Shown here in pieces: positions 24,965 through 33,513 of a stretch of 64,000 nucleotides of DNA. The notes under the pieces are model-generated. The model was not told the DNA's origin. It worked only from the letters and a program-made list of their open reading frames with translations, and searched no databases. The stretch's first letter is position 1; the number at the start of each line of letters is the position of its first letter. The DNA is taken from contig JACPJR010000004.1 in assembly GCA_016187565.1 (NCBI GenBank), positions 1 to 64,000 on the forward strand, read 5' to 3'. Origin of the DNA: Candidatus Woesearchaeota archaeon. GTDB lineage: Archaea > Nanobdellota > Nanobdellia > Woesearchaeales > JACPJR01. Made by a program: the position numbers and the translations under genes.

Positions 24965-25246
24965 TTAGCTCTTCATAAAGTTTATAGTTTTTGGTACGTT
25001 GCTCGAAAGAATATCATATACCTCACCAGCTTGAAGTCCGCCATGGTTTACGTAATCTCCATAAGGCCGTTCAAGTATTTCACTCCAAAGGGCTAATCCC
25101 CTTCCATGAATTCTTGGAAGAAGATCTGCAATATCAGTGCCATCTCGGACGTCTAGTGTTTTTGTTAGGGGGGTGGCAGCATCTCTTGCACTGACAATTC
25201 TGTCACTCTGATTATAGATCGGACGATATTGTAATATTATTCTCAT
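24965..25246 (-). CDS. Hypothetical protein, 93 aa
   Basis: Family not recognised. It is a small soluble protein with an initial strand RIILQYRPIYN, then DRIVSARDAATPLTKTL and a Gly-containing central region (HGRGLALWSEIL). No Cys and no membrane segment are present. It probably forms an operon with the gene at 24471. Orientation and spacing suggest both are transcribed from the A/T-rich region near 25250-25300. Confidence 0.5.
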   Translation of the reverse strand: MRIILQYRPIYNQSDRIVSARDAATPLTKTLDVRDGTDIADLLPRIHGRGLALWSEILERPYGDYVNHGGLQAGEVYDILSSNVPKTINFMKS

Positions 25247-25313
25247 GGTAATTCTTTCTTGTAAAGAGAGATCTTTTCATAAATCTTTTGTTTTCTTGTG
25301 TTTTTTTTTGCTC

Positions 25314-25970
25314 TTATCCCAATGGTGCTTGGAAAAAGGCGAGTTCACACTGCATGGCATAACGATACAGGCCTCTCATCTCAGGACTGTCTTGTGCGAG
25401 GCTGTCAAGCAGAAATTCCATCTTTTTCTTGAGTTCCTGCATTGCTTCACTTCCATAGGTATCAATCCATAATTGATAGGGATTACTAGGAACTTTTGTT
25501 TTTGCAACTTCTTGTCCCAGCCATGCATACAGACACATGCAGGGAGCCATGGCTGTAATAATATGCCCAACCTCTTCTTGCCAGGCAACGCGCATAAGAA
25601 AATCAGTGTAGGTTTGGCAAGCCGGAAGAGGTTTGACCTCCTTGAGATTGATTCCCCATTGTTGACTGTAGGTATGGTGGAGCTTTAATTCTTGAAGCAC
25701 TCCTCCCATAAGTTCATAAAGTAAGGGTGCATGTTCTTCACTGCATTTTGCCAGAGCAAGGGCATAGGCTTTGCGAAAGGCTTGTAGGTAGAATGCATCC
25801 TGTGCAATGTAGCGTTGAAATGCTGCTCGTTCTAGATTTCCGTGTTGTATCCCCTGGACAAAGGGATGATGCAGGCATGCTACAGCCAGATCCTTATTCT
25901 GGTTCCATAAGCGTTGAGAAACGTTTACTGGCTTTCTAAAGGGCCTTACTGGTTGTTGTTTTTGTTCCAT
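25314..25970 (-). CDS. tenA: TenA-family thiaminase II / aminopyrimidine hydrolase
   Basis: 218 residues, all helical. TenA landmarks are visible: HPFVQGIQHGNLERAAFQRYIAQDAFYL, the conserved Cys in APCMCLYAWLG and the Glu in MQCELAFFQ near the C-terminus. TenA hydrolyses 4-amino-5-aminomethyl-2-methylpyrimidine from degraded thiamine to HMP, feeding ThiD. It starts inside the end of the symporter gene (24-nt overlap) with SD GGTGAT and is the last gene of the thiamine operon. This implies pyrimidine salvage, which fits the absence of thiC in the window. Confidence 0.9.
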   Translation of the reverse strand: MEQKQQPVRPFRKPVNVSQRLWNQNKDLAVACLHHPFVQGIQHGNLERAAFQRYIAQDAFYLQAFRKAYALALAKCSEEHAPLLYELMGGVLQELKLHHTYSQQWGINLKEVKPLPACQTYTDFLMRVAWQEEVGHIITAMAPCMCLYAWLGQEVAKTKVPSNPYQLWIDTYGSEAMQELKKKMEFLLDSLAQDSPEMRGLYRYAMQCELAFFQAPLG

Positions 25971-27394
25971 ACAATCACCTTTGCCCGGAGAGTACTATAA
26001 TCGTATGCTGTCCTTGTGAGCATCATAGAGATAAGCGACAAAACAAGAGGTACAAGTGCAGCAATAACAAATGACCAGAACAAACTTCCAGTGCTGAAGT
26101 CAGGAGACGGGAAAAAAGCTGCACCAGCACCGATTCCCGCTATTGTTGCAAGAAATGCATGCAGGCCGGTATAGCGTTTGGCATAGAGCCCGAAAATAGT
26201 TGGCACTGCTGCAGCAAGGCAGATCAAATCAGCAATGAGGAAAAGATACAACACACTGTATCCTTGGATTGCCACCAGAACCGTGAGGCCAGCGAGCACA
26301 AGGGTAAACCATTTTGCACTGCTCAACATCTTTTGTTGATTTGCTTTTGGATAGAGCCGTACTAAATCAACGGTAAAGAGGCTTACCAAGCCATTTAACA
26401 GGCTATCCATACTACTCATCACTAAAACAACCGCTAACATGAGCGTTACCACCAATAACCAACCAGGAGCAAGAGCCAGCAAAAAGGTAAATAAGGAAAC
26501 TGAGGGATTTTGGGCATCACCATGGGCTACGGCAAACAACCCAAATAATCCTGCAGCAAGAATAATGGGTATGATGAGCAGTCCTGCCCCAAAAAAGGAT
26601 CGCTGCATGGTCTTTGTTGTTTGTGCTGCAAAAACACGTTGCCAGTTTGTCTGATTAAACAATTCTGCACCAATAATAGCAACAATGAGCGTTAAGCCGT
26701 ACTCGATGCCTGGCAGGTGGGTTAATGACAACAGTTCAGGTGCTTTGGTGCTGATTTGTTCCACAACGTGAAGTCCACGGACAAGGAATGCCCCTGTTAC
26801 AAAAAGAATTGCTAGGAGAGGAAGGATCATAGAAAACTGTAGCATGTCAGTAAAGATTACTGCTTTTAACCCACCCATTGCTGTGTAGGTAACCACTCCT
26901 AATGCAACAACCGTTGCTGTAAGAATAAGTGGAATGCCAAAAACCATCTGGGAAGCTACTGCTATCGCAGTTAATTCTGCAGCAAGATACACCCCCATGT
27001 ATAAAACCGTTACGATAAGAACAAGTGCATACATGCCTTTGCCAAAACGATGCCAGACATACTCAGTTAGGGTGTGCCCTTGCGGCATAAGTTCTCTTAA
27101 TCGTTTACCAACCCAAATGAAGATGAATACTGCAGCAGCACTGCCAAGAGCATAGCCAATCAAGGCCATGATACCAGCGACAGCAGTTGCTTCAGCAGGC
27201 GAAAATAAAATCCACGCTCCCATACTTGTCGCAACAATGGTTGCGGTGAGCGCACCAGCCCTATAGTGATTTCGCGCAATAACAAACTGCTCAATATTTT
27301 CAATGTCTAGTTCTCGCTTCTTGCTGTAGAAGATACCTGCTGCTGCAAAGAGTAATGCCGTCCCAACGATCATGATAAGTCCAAGTGTTTCCAT
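25946..27394 (-). CDS. Sodium:solute symporter (SSS family), probable thiamine-precursor importer
   Basis: 482 residues from ATG 27394, chosen because GGAAGGTGG lies at SD distance; the in-frame GTG at 27403 overlaps it. About 13 hydrophobic helices are present. SSS features include ATSMGAWILFSPAEA, LGVVTYTAMGGLKAVIFTDMLQ and the MSSMDSLLNG segment. Family members import pantothenate, proline, sugars or nucleobases with Na+. Its place between thiE and tenA, overlapping tenA, suggests uptake of HMP, aminopyrimidine or thiamine; that is inference from context. Confidence 0.85.
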   Translation of the reverse strand: METLGLIMIVGTALLFAAAGIFYSKKRELDIENIEQFVIARNHYRAGALTATIVATSMGAWILFSPAEATAVAGIMALIGYALGSAAAVFIFIWVGKRLRELMPQGHTLTEYVWHRFGKGMYALVLIVTVLYMGVYLAAELTAIAVASQMVFGIPLILTATVVALGVVTYTAMGGLKAVIFTDMLQFSMILPLLAILFVTGAFLVRGLHVVEQISTKAPELLSLTHLPGIEYGLTLIVAIIGAELFNQTNWQRVFAAQTTKTMQRSFFGAGLLIIPIILAAGLFGLFAVAHGDAQNPSVSLFTFLLALAPGWLLVVTLMLAVVLVMSSMDSLLNGLVSLFTVDLVRLYPKANQQKMLSSAKWFTLVLAGLTVLVAIQGYSVLYLFLIADLICLAAAVPTIFGLYAKRYTGLHAFLATIAGIGAGAAFFPSPDFSTGSLFWSFVIAALVPLVLSLISMMLTRTAYDYSTLRAKVIVWNKNNNQ

Positions 27395-27460
27395 AACTAC
27401 CACCTTCCAATATTGCGTTTCTCTTGTTTTGTTTGTTTTTTGAACTGTTTCTGAACAGTT

Positions 27461-28141
27461 CTAATCCGCATTCTTGATTTGCCTGACAAAATTTCTTGTT
27501 TCTTCTTCAACATCCTCTGCTTCTACTATCGCAGAGATAACTGCTATGTTCCTTGTTCCTGCATTGAGAACTTCAGGGAGATTATGTAATTTAATGCCAC
27601 CGATAGCAACAAAGGGTATCTTGAGGAATGGTCTAACAGTTTGGATGAGGTTGGTTCCTACAGGATGTGGCTTTTTTCGTGTCGGAAAAACAGGTCCAAT
27701 GCTGATATAATCTGCACCTTCTGCTTGGGCAGCAAGGGCTTGTTCCTGAGAATGGGTTGATTTTCCAATCATGATGTGCTGTCCGGCAATTGCTCTGGCG
27801 TTTACAAGAGGCATATCTTCTTGACCTACATGAAGTCCGTCTGCTCCAACTCGCAGGGCAATGTCAGGGTAATCATTGACCACAAAGAACACGTTATGGT
27901 CATGACAGATCTTCACGAGTTTGTTTGCTTCCTCTTCGTACTTTTTTTTGTCCCATTCTTTTTCTCGCAATTGCACAATACCCACTCCACCACGAATTGC
28001 TGCACTGACGATCTCCTCATTCGTTCTTCCTTTTGTTAGATTTGATTCAGTGACCAGATACAATGTTCCCTTGGTCAAACGTTCTCTCATCATTAAATGA
28101 CGTTTCATACTTTTCTTCACACTCTGGTGTTTTGTACTCAT
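27461..28141 (-). CDS. thiE: Thiamine-phosphate synthase ThiE
   Basis: 226 residues, TIM barrel. Diagnostic segments are [57 protein letters not shown] and VAIGGI, which hold the pyrophosphate and thiazole-phosphate binding residues. ThiE joins HMP-PP and thiazole phosphate to thiamine phosphate. Its ATG overlaps the thiG stop as ATGA, indicating translational coupling. Archaea often use ThiN instead; here a ThiN domain is present only in the regulator at 32295. Confidence 0.95.
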   Translation of the reverse strand: MSTKHQSVKKSMKRHLMMRERLTKGTLYLVTESNLTKGRTNEEIVSAAIRGGVGIVQLREKEWDKKKYEEEANKLVKICHDHNVFFVVNDYPDIALRVGADGLHVGQEDMPLVNARAIAGQHIMIGKSTHSQEQALAAQAEGADYISIGPVFPTRKKPHPVGTNLIQTVRPFLKIPFVAIGGIKLHNLPEVLNAGTRNIAVISAIVEAEDVEEETRNFVRQIKNAD

Positions 28142-28902
28142 ACGATCATTCCTTGTTTTGGGCTACTTGCAGAGCCAGTATATTTCTTGGACATTCGTCC
28201 TGCTTCGTATGCTAGTCTCCCAGCTTCTGCAGCATGCTTCATGGCAAGTGCCATCTTTATCGGGTCTTTGGCAAGAGCGATTCCTGTATTAAGTAAAACA
28301 CCATCTACACCAAGCTCTAGTGCAACAGCTACATCAGAAGCAGTTCCTACCCCTGCATCGACAATAACCGGAACTTGTATTTGTTCACGGATAAAACTGA
28401 TCGTGAGCGGATTAAGAATTCCCTGACCTGAACCAATGGGAGCTGCCAAAGGCATGACCGCAGCAGCTCCAATCTGCTCTAATTTTTTAGCAACAACAAT
28501 ATCATCATTCGTGTAGGCAAGGACAGTAAATCCTTCGGCAACAAGGACTTTTGTTGCTTCAAGCGTTGCTTGTGTATCTGGCATTAAGGTGCTTTGATCG
28601 CCAATGACTTCTAATTTAATGAGCGGGGTTTGGCATACTTCTCGTGCGAGTCGTGCCGTACGAATAGCTTCTTCAGCAGTGTAACATCCTGCAGTATTTG
28701 GCAAAAGCACATATCGCTTGAGATCAAGATGCTGGAGCAAGTTTTCTTGTGGATTATTAAGGTTTACTCGTCGAATTGCCACGGTAACACATCCAGTACC
28801 AGACGCTTCGAGTGCCTTTCGCATTACCTCGAATGAGCTGTATTTTCCCGTACCTACAAACAATCGTGATGCAAATGTATGGGAACCTATACGTAAGGTC
28901 AT
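28138..28902 (-). CDS. thiG: Thiazole synthase ThiG
   Basis: 254 residues from ATG 28902. Its SD, GGAGGTGG, is formed by the terminal Gly codons of thiS; an in-frame GTG at 28911 is less likely. ThiG motifs are present: [19 protein letters not shown], the catalytic Lys in IKLEVIGD, and [10 protein letters not shown]. ThiG condenses deoxyxylulose-5-phosphate, dehydroglycine and ThiS-thiocarboxylate into the thiazole ring. This is the bacterial route; archaea normally use Thi4, so transfer from bacteria is likely. Confidence 0.95.
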   Translation of the reverse strand: MTLRIGSHTFASRLFVGTGKYSSFEVMRKALEASGTGCVTVAIRRVNLNNPQENLLQHLDLKRYVLLPNTAGCYTAEEAIRTARLAREVCQTPLIKLEVIGDQSTLMPDTQATLEATKVLVAEGFTVLAYTNDDIVVAKKLEQIGAAAVMPLAAPIGSGQGILNPLTISFIREQIQVPVIVDAGVGTASDVAVALELGVDGVLLNTGIALAKDPIKMALAMKHAAEAGRLAYEAGRMSKKYTGSASSPKQGMIV

Positions 28903-28903
28903 A

Positions 28904-29101
28904 CTAACCACCTCCTACCATCTTGACAATTTCAATAGTATCTCCTCTATGAAGTTTCCATTCGGAGAATTTTTCCCGAGGTACAATGATTTTATTGATC
29001 TCAACAACCACATTTTTTGCTTCTACCTTATACTGTCCTAATAATGTTGCAACCGTATCAACCACCAATTGCTTTTCTTCTCCATTAATCATGAGTTTCA
29101 T
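28904..29101 (-). CDS. thiS: Sulfur-carrier protein ThiS
   Basis: 65 residues, ubiquitin-like fold, ending VGGG. The C-terminal Gly-Gly is the adenylation and thiocarboxylation site that ThiF activates and ThiG consumes. The motifs [12 protein letters not shown] and [13 protein letters not shown] match ThiS. Its stop codon lies just beside the thiG ATG, so the last codons double as the thiG ribosome-binding site. Spacing to thiO upstream is three nucleotides. Confidence 0.93.
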   Translation of the reverse strand: MKLMINGEEKQLVVDTVATLLGQYKVEAKNVVVEINKIIVPREKFSEWKLHRGDTIEIVKMVGGG

Positions 29102-29104
29102 ACC

Positions 29105-30223
29105 TTATCCTCCTTCATACGCATAAGACGGGGTAAACTTCTTATTATCTTCCTCGAAAATAAGTTCAGCGATCAAGCGTGCAGTCATTGGCGTGAGCAG
29201 GATACCGTTTCGATAATGACCTGTAGCCACAAAATAGTTTTTCCTTAACCTCCCAAGAAAAGGTATTCCCTCAGGACTGTGTGGACGGAAACCAATCCAT
29301 TCTTCGATGACCGGACAATTATTTAGTCTAGGAACAAGAGCGACTGCATGATCTCGTAATTGCATAATCGTTTCTTTTTTTATTGAGATGTCAAACGCAA
29401 CATCTTCGGTTGTTGATCCAATGATGAGAGAACCATCAACCTGTGGAACAATATACAAATCATCGTGGCAGAGGATATGGTTTATCGATAATCCTTTTGC
29501 ATCCAATCGCAACATATGGCCTTTGATGGGCTTGATTTGAAGTTCTGGTGTTACGAGGCTTGCCCATGCTCCTGCGCAATTAACGACTTTTCGTGTATGA
29601 ATTTTTCCGTTAGTTGTTTCGAGCAAAATCCCTTTCTGCTCTGTAATAACTTTTTCAACAGTTATCTCTTCCTTAATAAGCGTACCCTGCTTGGTTGCTG
29701 CAAGAGCTAATGCAGTTACTAATTTTCTACTATTTAACCAGTGATCAAGAGGCATAAAGAGTCCGCCTTGCTGAGGAGCAAGGAGTGGTTCCTGATGCTG
29801 TATCTCTACTGATGATAATAAATGCGGCGTATTGTTGATAGCAGATACACGACGATGCCATACCTGTAGTTTTTTCCAGGCTTCTGGTGATTGGGCAAGG
29901 ATGAGAGAACCCGTTGTTTGATATCCGAGACTCACACCACTTTCCTGCTCTAGTTTCTGTACATAACGTGGGTAAAGCGCATGGCTCTCTAATGCAAGTG
30001 AGAGCATTTTTTTATTTTCGGTACATTCAGTTAATGGCCTAAGCATACCTCCTGAAGCCCAGGTAGCTCCTTTTCCGATCTTGTTCTTTTCAAGCACCAT
30101 GACCTTGTAACCGTGACGAGAAAGTTCATGTGCTACTGCCAAACCAATATTTCCACCGCCAATAATAGCGATATCTGTTGTTATCATGGATTTTTCCGTG
30201 AGCGAAGAGATCGTATGCATCAT
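29105..30223 (-). CDS. thiO: Glycine oxidase ThiO (FAD-dependent)
   Basis: 372 residues from the ATG pair at 30223, preceded by GGTGAT; the frame itself is open further upstream inside thiH. The FAD dinucleotide-binding motif TDIAIIGGGNIGLAVAHEL begins about residue 16, and the C-terminal half has GFRPHSPEGIPFLGR and ATGHYRNGILL, typical of DAO/ThiO oxidases. ThiO converts glycine to dehydroglycine using O2. The operon also encodes ThiH, which makes the same product anaerobically from tyrosine. Confidence 0.9.
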   Translation of the reverse strand: MMHTISSLTEKSMITTDIAIIGGGNIGLAVAHELSRHGYKVMVLEKNKIGKGATWASGGMLRPLTECTENKKMLSLALESHALYPRYVQKLEQESGVSLGYQTTGSLILAQSPEAWKKLQVWHRRVSAINNTPHLLSSVEIQHQEPLLAPQQGGLFMPLDHWLNSRKLVTALALAATKQGTLIKEEITVEKVITEQKGILLETTNGKIHTRKVVNCAGAWASLVTPELQIKPIKGHMLRLDAKGLSINHILCHDDLYIVPQVDGSLIIGSTTEDVAFDISIKKETIMQLRDHAVALVPRLNNCPVIEEWIGFRPHSPEGIPFLGRLRKNYFVATGHYRNGILLTPMTARLIAELIFEEDNKKFTPSYAYEGG

Positions 30224-30239
30224 AGAATCACCAAATAGC

Positions 30240-31385
30240 TTATGGTGGAAAAAATGAAGGCATGAATCCTTCCTGTTCAATTGCTGCCATTACCTCTTCG
30301 ACCGAGCGACGATCAGCAAGGCTAAACTGCTCATCATTGTCTGCCTCTTGCTTTGTATAACCTCCAGGATTAGTACATGACCCGGCGCTCATACTGGTAA
30401 CTCCCCAGTGGAGGAGTTCATCACGTAATGTTGCTGGTTCTCGTGTTGAAAGTGTAATGCCTACGGTAGGAAGGGCAATCTTCAGCACAGCAATTATTTT
30501 TTGAAGATCTTGATCACTTACTGGATAAGGGGGATGAACAGAAACAACAGAATTTAATGCAGGCTTTAGCCGCGGCACTGAAATGCTTTTAATAATTATG
30601 TTGTACTGTTCTTGAAGTATTTTCAGGTGAGCGATTAATGCAAGGGTTTCATACTGGTAATCATATAATCCATACAAGACTCCTGCTGCAATCCGTTGGA
30701 TGCCCCCACTAATGGCTCGGTCAAACATTGCTAACCGAGACTCATACGAGGCTTTTGGACCACTCACATGGTGCTGTGTATATGTTTTCTGATGATAGGT
30801 CTCCTGAAAGATAGAATAGCAATATATGCCCGTTCTTGCAAGGGTTGTAAATCCTTCAACAGAAAACGGAGCACTATTGATGCTGATGGTACGAATGCTG
30901 GTGTTTTCTTTAATTGCTTTGGTGTACAGCGCTATTCGTTCAGGACTTGCTATAATGGGATGCTCTGCAAACACCAATAAAATATGTTGAAATCCCCGTT
31001 GTTCAAGGACTTTTGCTTCTTTCACAACGTCCTCAGCAGGTAAGATTATGCGCTTCAGTGCAGTATTTTTTGCCCGAAATGCGCAATACGAGCATTCATT
31101 GATACAGGCATTGCAGACATACAATGGCGCAAAAAGCGTAACTCGTTTACCAAAGTGCTTTTCCCTTACCATTGATGCTGTTTTCTTGAGAAGTTCCCTC
31201 TCCCGAGCATGGGAACATTGTAACAGGAATGCAATCTCCTCTAATGAAAGCTGATGAAGATGCTCAGCTTTCTGGAGTACACCCTCTACCTGAAACTCGC
31301 TCTTCTTTCTAAGTATTTCCCCAATGAGTTCAGGGTCAAATGATTGCCTACATTCCAAGGTACTTTGCAATGGTTGCTTTTGCAT
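30240..31385 (-). CDS. thiH: 2-iminoacetate synthase ThiH (radical SAM)
   Basis: 381 residues. The cluster motif CINECSYC (CxxxCxxC) sits in LYVCNACINECSYCAFRAKN, the form seen in ThiH and HydG. ThiH cleaves tyrosine to dehydroglycine and p-cresol with SAM. Downstream GAGVLYGLYDY-like and SVPRLKPA segments support the assignment; the HydG-specific C-terminal domain is absent. It overlaps thiF by 38 nt. This is an oxygen-sensitive route, alternative to ThiO next door. Confidence 0.93.
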   Translation of the reverse strand: MQKQPLQSTLECRQSFDPELIGEILRKKSEFQVEGVLQKAEHLHQLSLEEIAFLLQCSHARERELLKKTASMVREKHFGKRVTLFAPLYVCNACINECSYCAFRAKNTALKRIILPAEDVVKEAKVLEQRGFQHILLVFAEHPIIASPERIALYTKAIKENTSIRTISINSAPFSVEGFTTLARTGIYCYSIFQETYHQKTYTQHHVSGPKASYESRLAMFDRAISGGIQRIAAGVLYGLYDYQYETLALIAHLKILQEQYNIIIKSISVPRLKPALNSVVSVHPPYPVSDQDLQKIIAVLKIALPTVGITLSTREPATLRDELLHWGVTSMSAGSCTNPGGYTKQEADNDEQFSLADRRSVEEVMAAIEQEGFMPSFFPP

Positions 31386-32340
31386 GGTGTAGTGAGGTTG
31401 CTTTCACAAGCACTTTTCCGTTGGCAAAAATAGACATATTCTGAAAAAACAGATAGTCATCAGTTCCTTTTACTGGAGCTTTTTTTGGAGCTATTTTTTC
31501 TAGTTTTTTGCGAAGAGCTGGAATGGAAATATCATCTCGAAAAAAAGAGTAAATTTCAGAACATTCATGCTGTATGACCTTCGGCTCTTGTTTTCCTTCA
31601 AGAGAGCTATATTCTCCTTGACAAACCGGACAATGGACGTCTTTTTTCGTTTTTATGCTTGCAATGTGGAGAGGACGTAGTGAAATATGAAGCAAGCGTT
31701 GTTCTGTGCCGTTTCCTGTACGCTTTTCGGTAAGGATTGTTAATGCTTCTTGTGCTTGAAGAGCTGCGATTGTTGTCGTTATGGTATTTAATACGCCAAC
31801 CGTGTCGCAGGTTTCAATCTGGTTTGTTTCTTCAAAGATGCAACGAAAGCACGGCGTTTTCGGTGTTATAACCATTATTGTTCCGTGGTCTTGGATTGCA
31901 CCTGCATAGATCCACGACATCCCTGTTTTTCTGGCATATTCATTGATAAGAAATCGTGTGGAGAGGTTATCTGTTCCGTCCAGAATCAGATCATGTTTGC
32001 TGAGTAAAGCATGGACATTTTGAAAATTAAGGTCCATGACCAAAGGTTGGATACGTAGAGAAGTATTGATGTGTCGCAACCGTGCTGCAGCGGCCTGTGC
32101 TTTAGGTTTACCAATATCTTTTTCCGTGTAGAGTAATTGTCGCTGTAAATTGGTCATTTCAACAACATCACGATCAATGATGCTGAGATGGCCAATGCCT
32201 GCTCGTGTCAGAAGTTCTGCAGTAACACTCCCTAATGCTCCAATGCCTACAATAACAACCCTTGCCCTTTCTAATTTTTTTTGTTCTTTTGTTCCTAAGA
32301 CGAGTGCTTGTCGTGAATATCGGGAAGCATCTGACAACAT
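31348..32340 (-). CDS. thiF: ThiS adenylyltransferase ThiF with C-terminal extension
   Basis: 330 residues. The E1-like core has the nucleotide motif VVIVGIGALGSVTAELLTRAG, DRDVVEMTNLQRQLLY, DGTDNLSTRFL and zinc pairs CFRC and CPVC; ETCDTVGVLN holds the conserved Cys region. It adenylates the ThiS C-terminus for sulfur loading. About 80 residues after the zinc site form an extra basic domain with unknown role. It overlaps thiR upstream (46 nt) and thiH downstream, so translation is tightly coupled. MoeB is the main alternative, but the operon argues for ThiF. Confidence 0.92.
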   Translation of the reverse strand: MLSDASRYSRQALVLGTKEQKKLERARVVIVGIGALGSVTAELLTRAGIGHLSIIDRDVVEMTNLQRQLLYTEKDIGKPKAQAAAARLRHINTSLRIQPLVMDLNFQNVHALLSKHDLILDGTDNLSTRFLINEYARKTGMSWIYAGAIQDHGTIMVITPKTPCFRCIFEETNQIETCDTVGVLNTITTTIAALQAQEALTILTEKRTGNGTEQRLLHISLRPLHIASIKTKKDVHCPVCQGEYSSLEGKQEPKVIQHECSEIYSFFRDDISIPALRKKLEKIAPKKAPVKGTDDYLFFQNMSIFANGKVLVKATSLHHAKATIAKYLGM

Positions 32341-33125
32341 TTTTTCACCGTTTCGATTGCATTATGGCCAATAAAGTACGCCATAGGTTCAATACCAAAG
32401 GATCCTCGATGGATGAGTACATCTACGTGTTTTAGTGGTTTTATGCTGCTTTCCAGCGAGTGATGAATCTCATATTTTTTGTCAAGTATGATGTATCGTA
32501 ATCTTTTTTCTTTGATCTTACGGAAAAGCCATGGTGAATATTTCACGTTCATGATACTGAGCATATCCGATGACTTTTTTTTCAGCGCAAGCAGTACGGT
32601 TGCGAGATGTTTACTGGTCCCAAACTCAGGTTGTAAGTAGGTTCGTAGTTCTTGATTGACAAAGATCAACCCACTGGGTAGTGAAGCAACATTTTCTCGA
32701 GAATTTGCGTACGGTAAGGCCATAGCAATATTCATCTTGACTTCAGGAACAATTTTCATGCAATTTTTTTGCTGAAGTAAAACAATGGCAGAAAGGATAG
32801 TATCAATAATCTGCTGTTTCTCGTCAGTTAACATCTGTTCTTTCGTGACTAAAAAATACTCTTTTTCAAGAGACGGTTGCTGTGTCGTAATAAGCGTCGT
32901 AAAACAAACCCGGTTTTGCTCCAGAATACGTTCAGCAATATGTTGTACTTGTAGAGATTTTTCTTTATTGTTTTTCTCAGAAAGGTATTTACTCACCATA
33001 GGTTGGCTTGTGGAGAGCAGATGTGCAATCTCATGCTGACTTAATCCTTTCGTGTATAACCTGCGTGCAACCGTTCCTTTAAGTTGAGATGTTTCTCGCT
33101 CCGGAATAAGAATACATGGATCCAT
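32295..33125 (-). CDS. thiR: ThiR: HTH regulator with ThiN ligand domain
   Basis: 276 residues. The N-terminal helix-turn-helix spans about residues 17-55 (LYTKGLSQHEIAHLLSTSQPMVSKYL). The C-terminal ThiN domain (about 100-275) has VPEVKMNIAMALPYANS, FGTSKHLATVLLALKKK and GSFGIEPMAYFIGHNA, the thiamine-phosphate-binding ThiN pattern. In known archaeal ThiR proteins this domain senses thiamine phosphate and the protein represses thiamine genes. It heads the operon and is preceded by a perfect inverted repeat over its own transcription start, so autoregulation of the whole operon is expected. Confidence 0.92.
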   Translation of the reverse strand: MDPCILIPERETSQLKGTVARRLYTKGLSQHEIAHLLSTSQPMVSKYLSEKNNKEKSLQVQHIAERILEQNRVCFTTLITTQQPSLEKEYFLVTKEQMLTDEKQQIIDTILSAIVLLQQKNCMKIVPEVKMNIAMALPYANSRENVASLPSGLIFVNQELRTYLQPEFGTSKHLATVLLALKKKSSDMLSIMNVKYSPWLFRKIKEKRLRYIILDKKYEIHHSLESSIKPLKHVDVLIHRGSFGIEPMAYFIGHNAIETVKKCCQMLPDIHDKHSS

Positions 33126-33132
33126 ATTACCA

Positions 33133-33152
33133 AGTTATCAGAAATGATAACT
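33133..33152. promoter_or_regulatory. ThiR operator at the thiamine operon promoter
   Basis: AGTTATCA / GAAA / TGATAACT is a perfect 8+4+8 inverted repeat. On the minus strand it lies directly after the TATA box and 8 nt before the thiR ATG at 33125, covering the predicted transcription start, the place for a repressor. No second copy was noticed upstream of thiD. Confidence 0.7.
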
Positions 33153-33154
33153 CA

Positions 33155-33164
33155 TTTATATATG
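33155..33164 (-). promoter_or_regulatory. TATA box of the thiamine operon
   Basis: Read on the minus strand, CATATATAAAT lies about 30-38 nt before the thiR start. The operator follows it immediately. Confidence 0.55.
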
Positions 33165-33230
33165 TTTGGTTGGTGTTTTCCATCTCCTGTGTTATCCACC
33201 TCCAAAATATTTAAATAGTGTATCCCCGTC

Positions 33231-33479
33231 ATGGGCATTATGGAACGACTTGTTACTCTTGGCATCATTCTTATCTTCCTCGGCATGATTTTTGTATTTG
33301 TGGGATCATTTGCCCAACTCAAAACAGGAAGTCAGGAAGGAAATAGCAAGATAGCTGTGGGCGGATTTATCGGTCCCATTCCGTTTGGGTTTGGTAATGA
33401 TAAGACCTTACTGACCATTGTTCTCGTTGTCTCTGCGATCCTCTTTATCTTCTGGATAATTTTCGGAAGATTTTTATAA
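33231..33479 (+). CDS. DUF131-family small membrane protein
   Basis: 82 residues with two hydrophobic helices (about 6-27 and 60-80) and a conserved middle VGGFIGPIPFGFGNDK, the DUF131 archaeal signature. The function of the family is unknown. The TATA box TATTTAAATA (33207-33216) gives a leaderless start. Confidence 0.85.
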   Translation: MGIMERLVTLGIILIFLGMIFVFVGSFAQLKTGSQEGNSKIAVGGFIGPIPFGFGNDKTLLTIVLVVSAILFIFWIIFGRFL

Positions 33480-33513
33480 CGCAAACCCTTAACGATGCAG
33501 AGTGAAGGAAACT

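Noticed and set aside
33126-33200. Possible TPP riboswitch before the thiamine operon
   Set aside because: No conserved TPP-aptamer elements were seen in this short leader, and an operator for ThiR explains regulation better.
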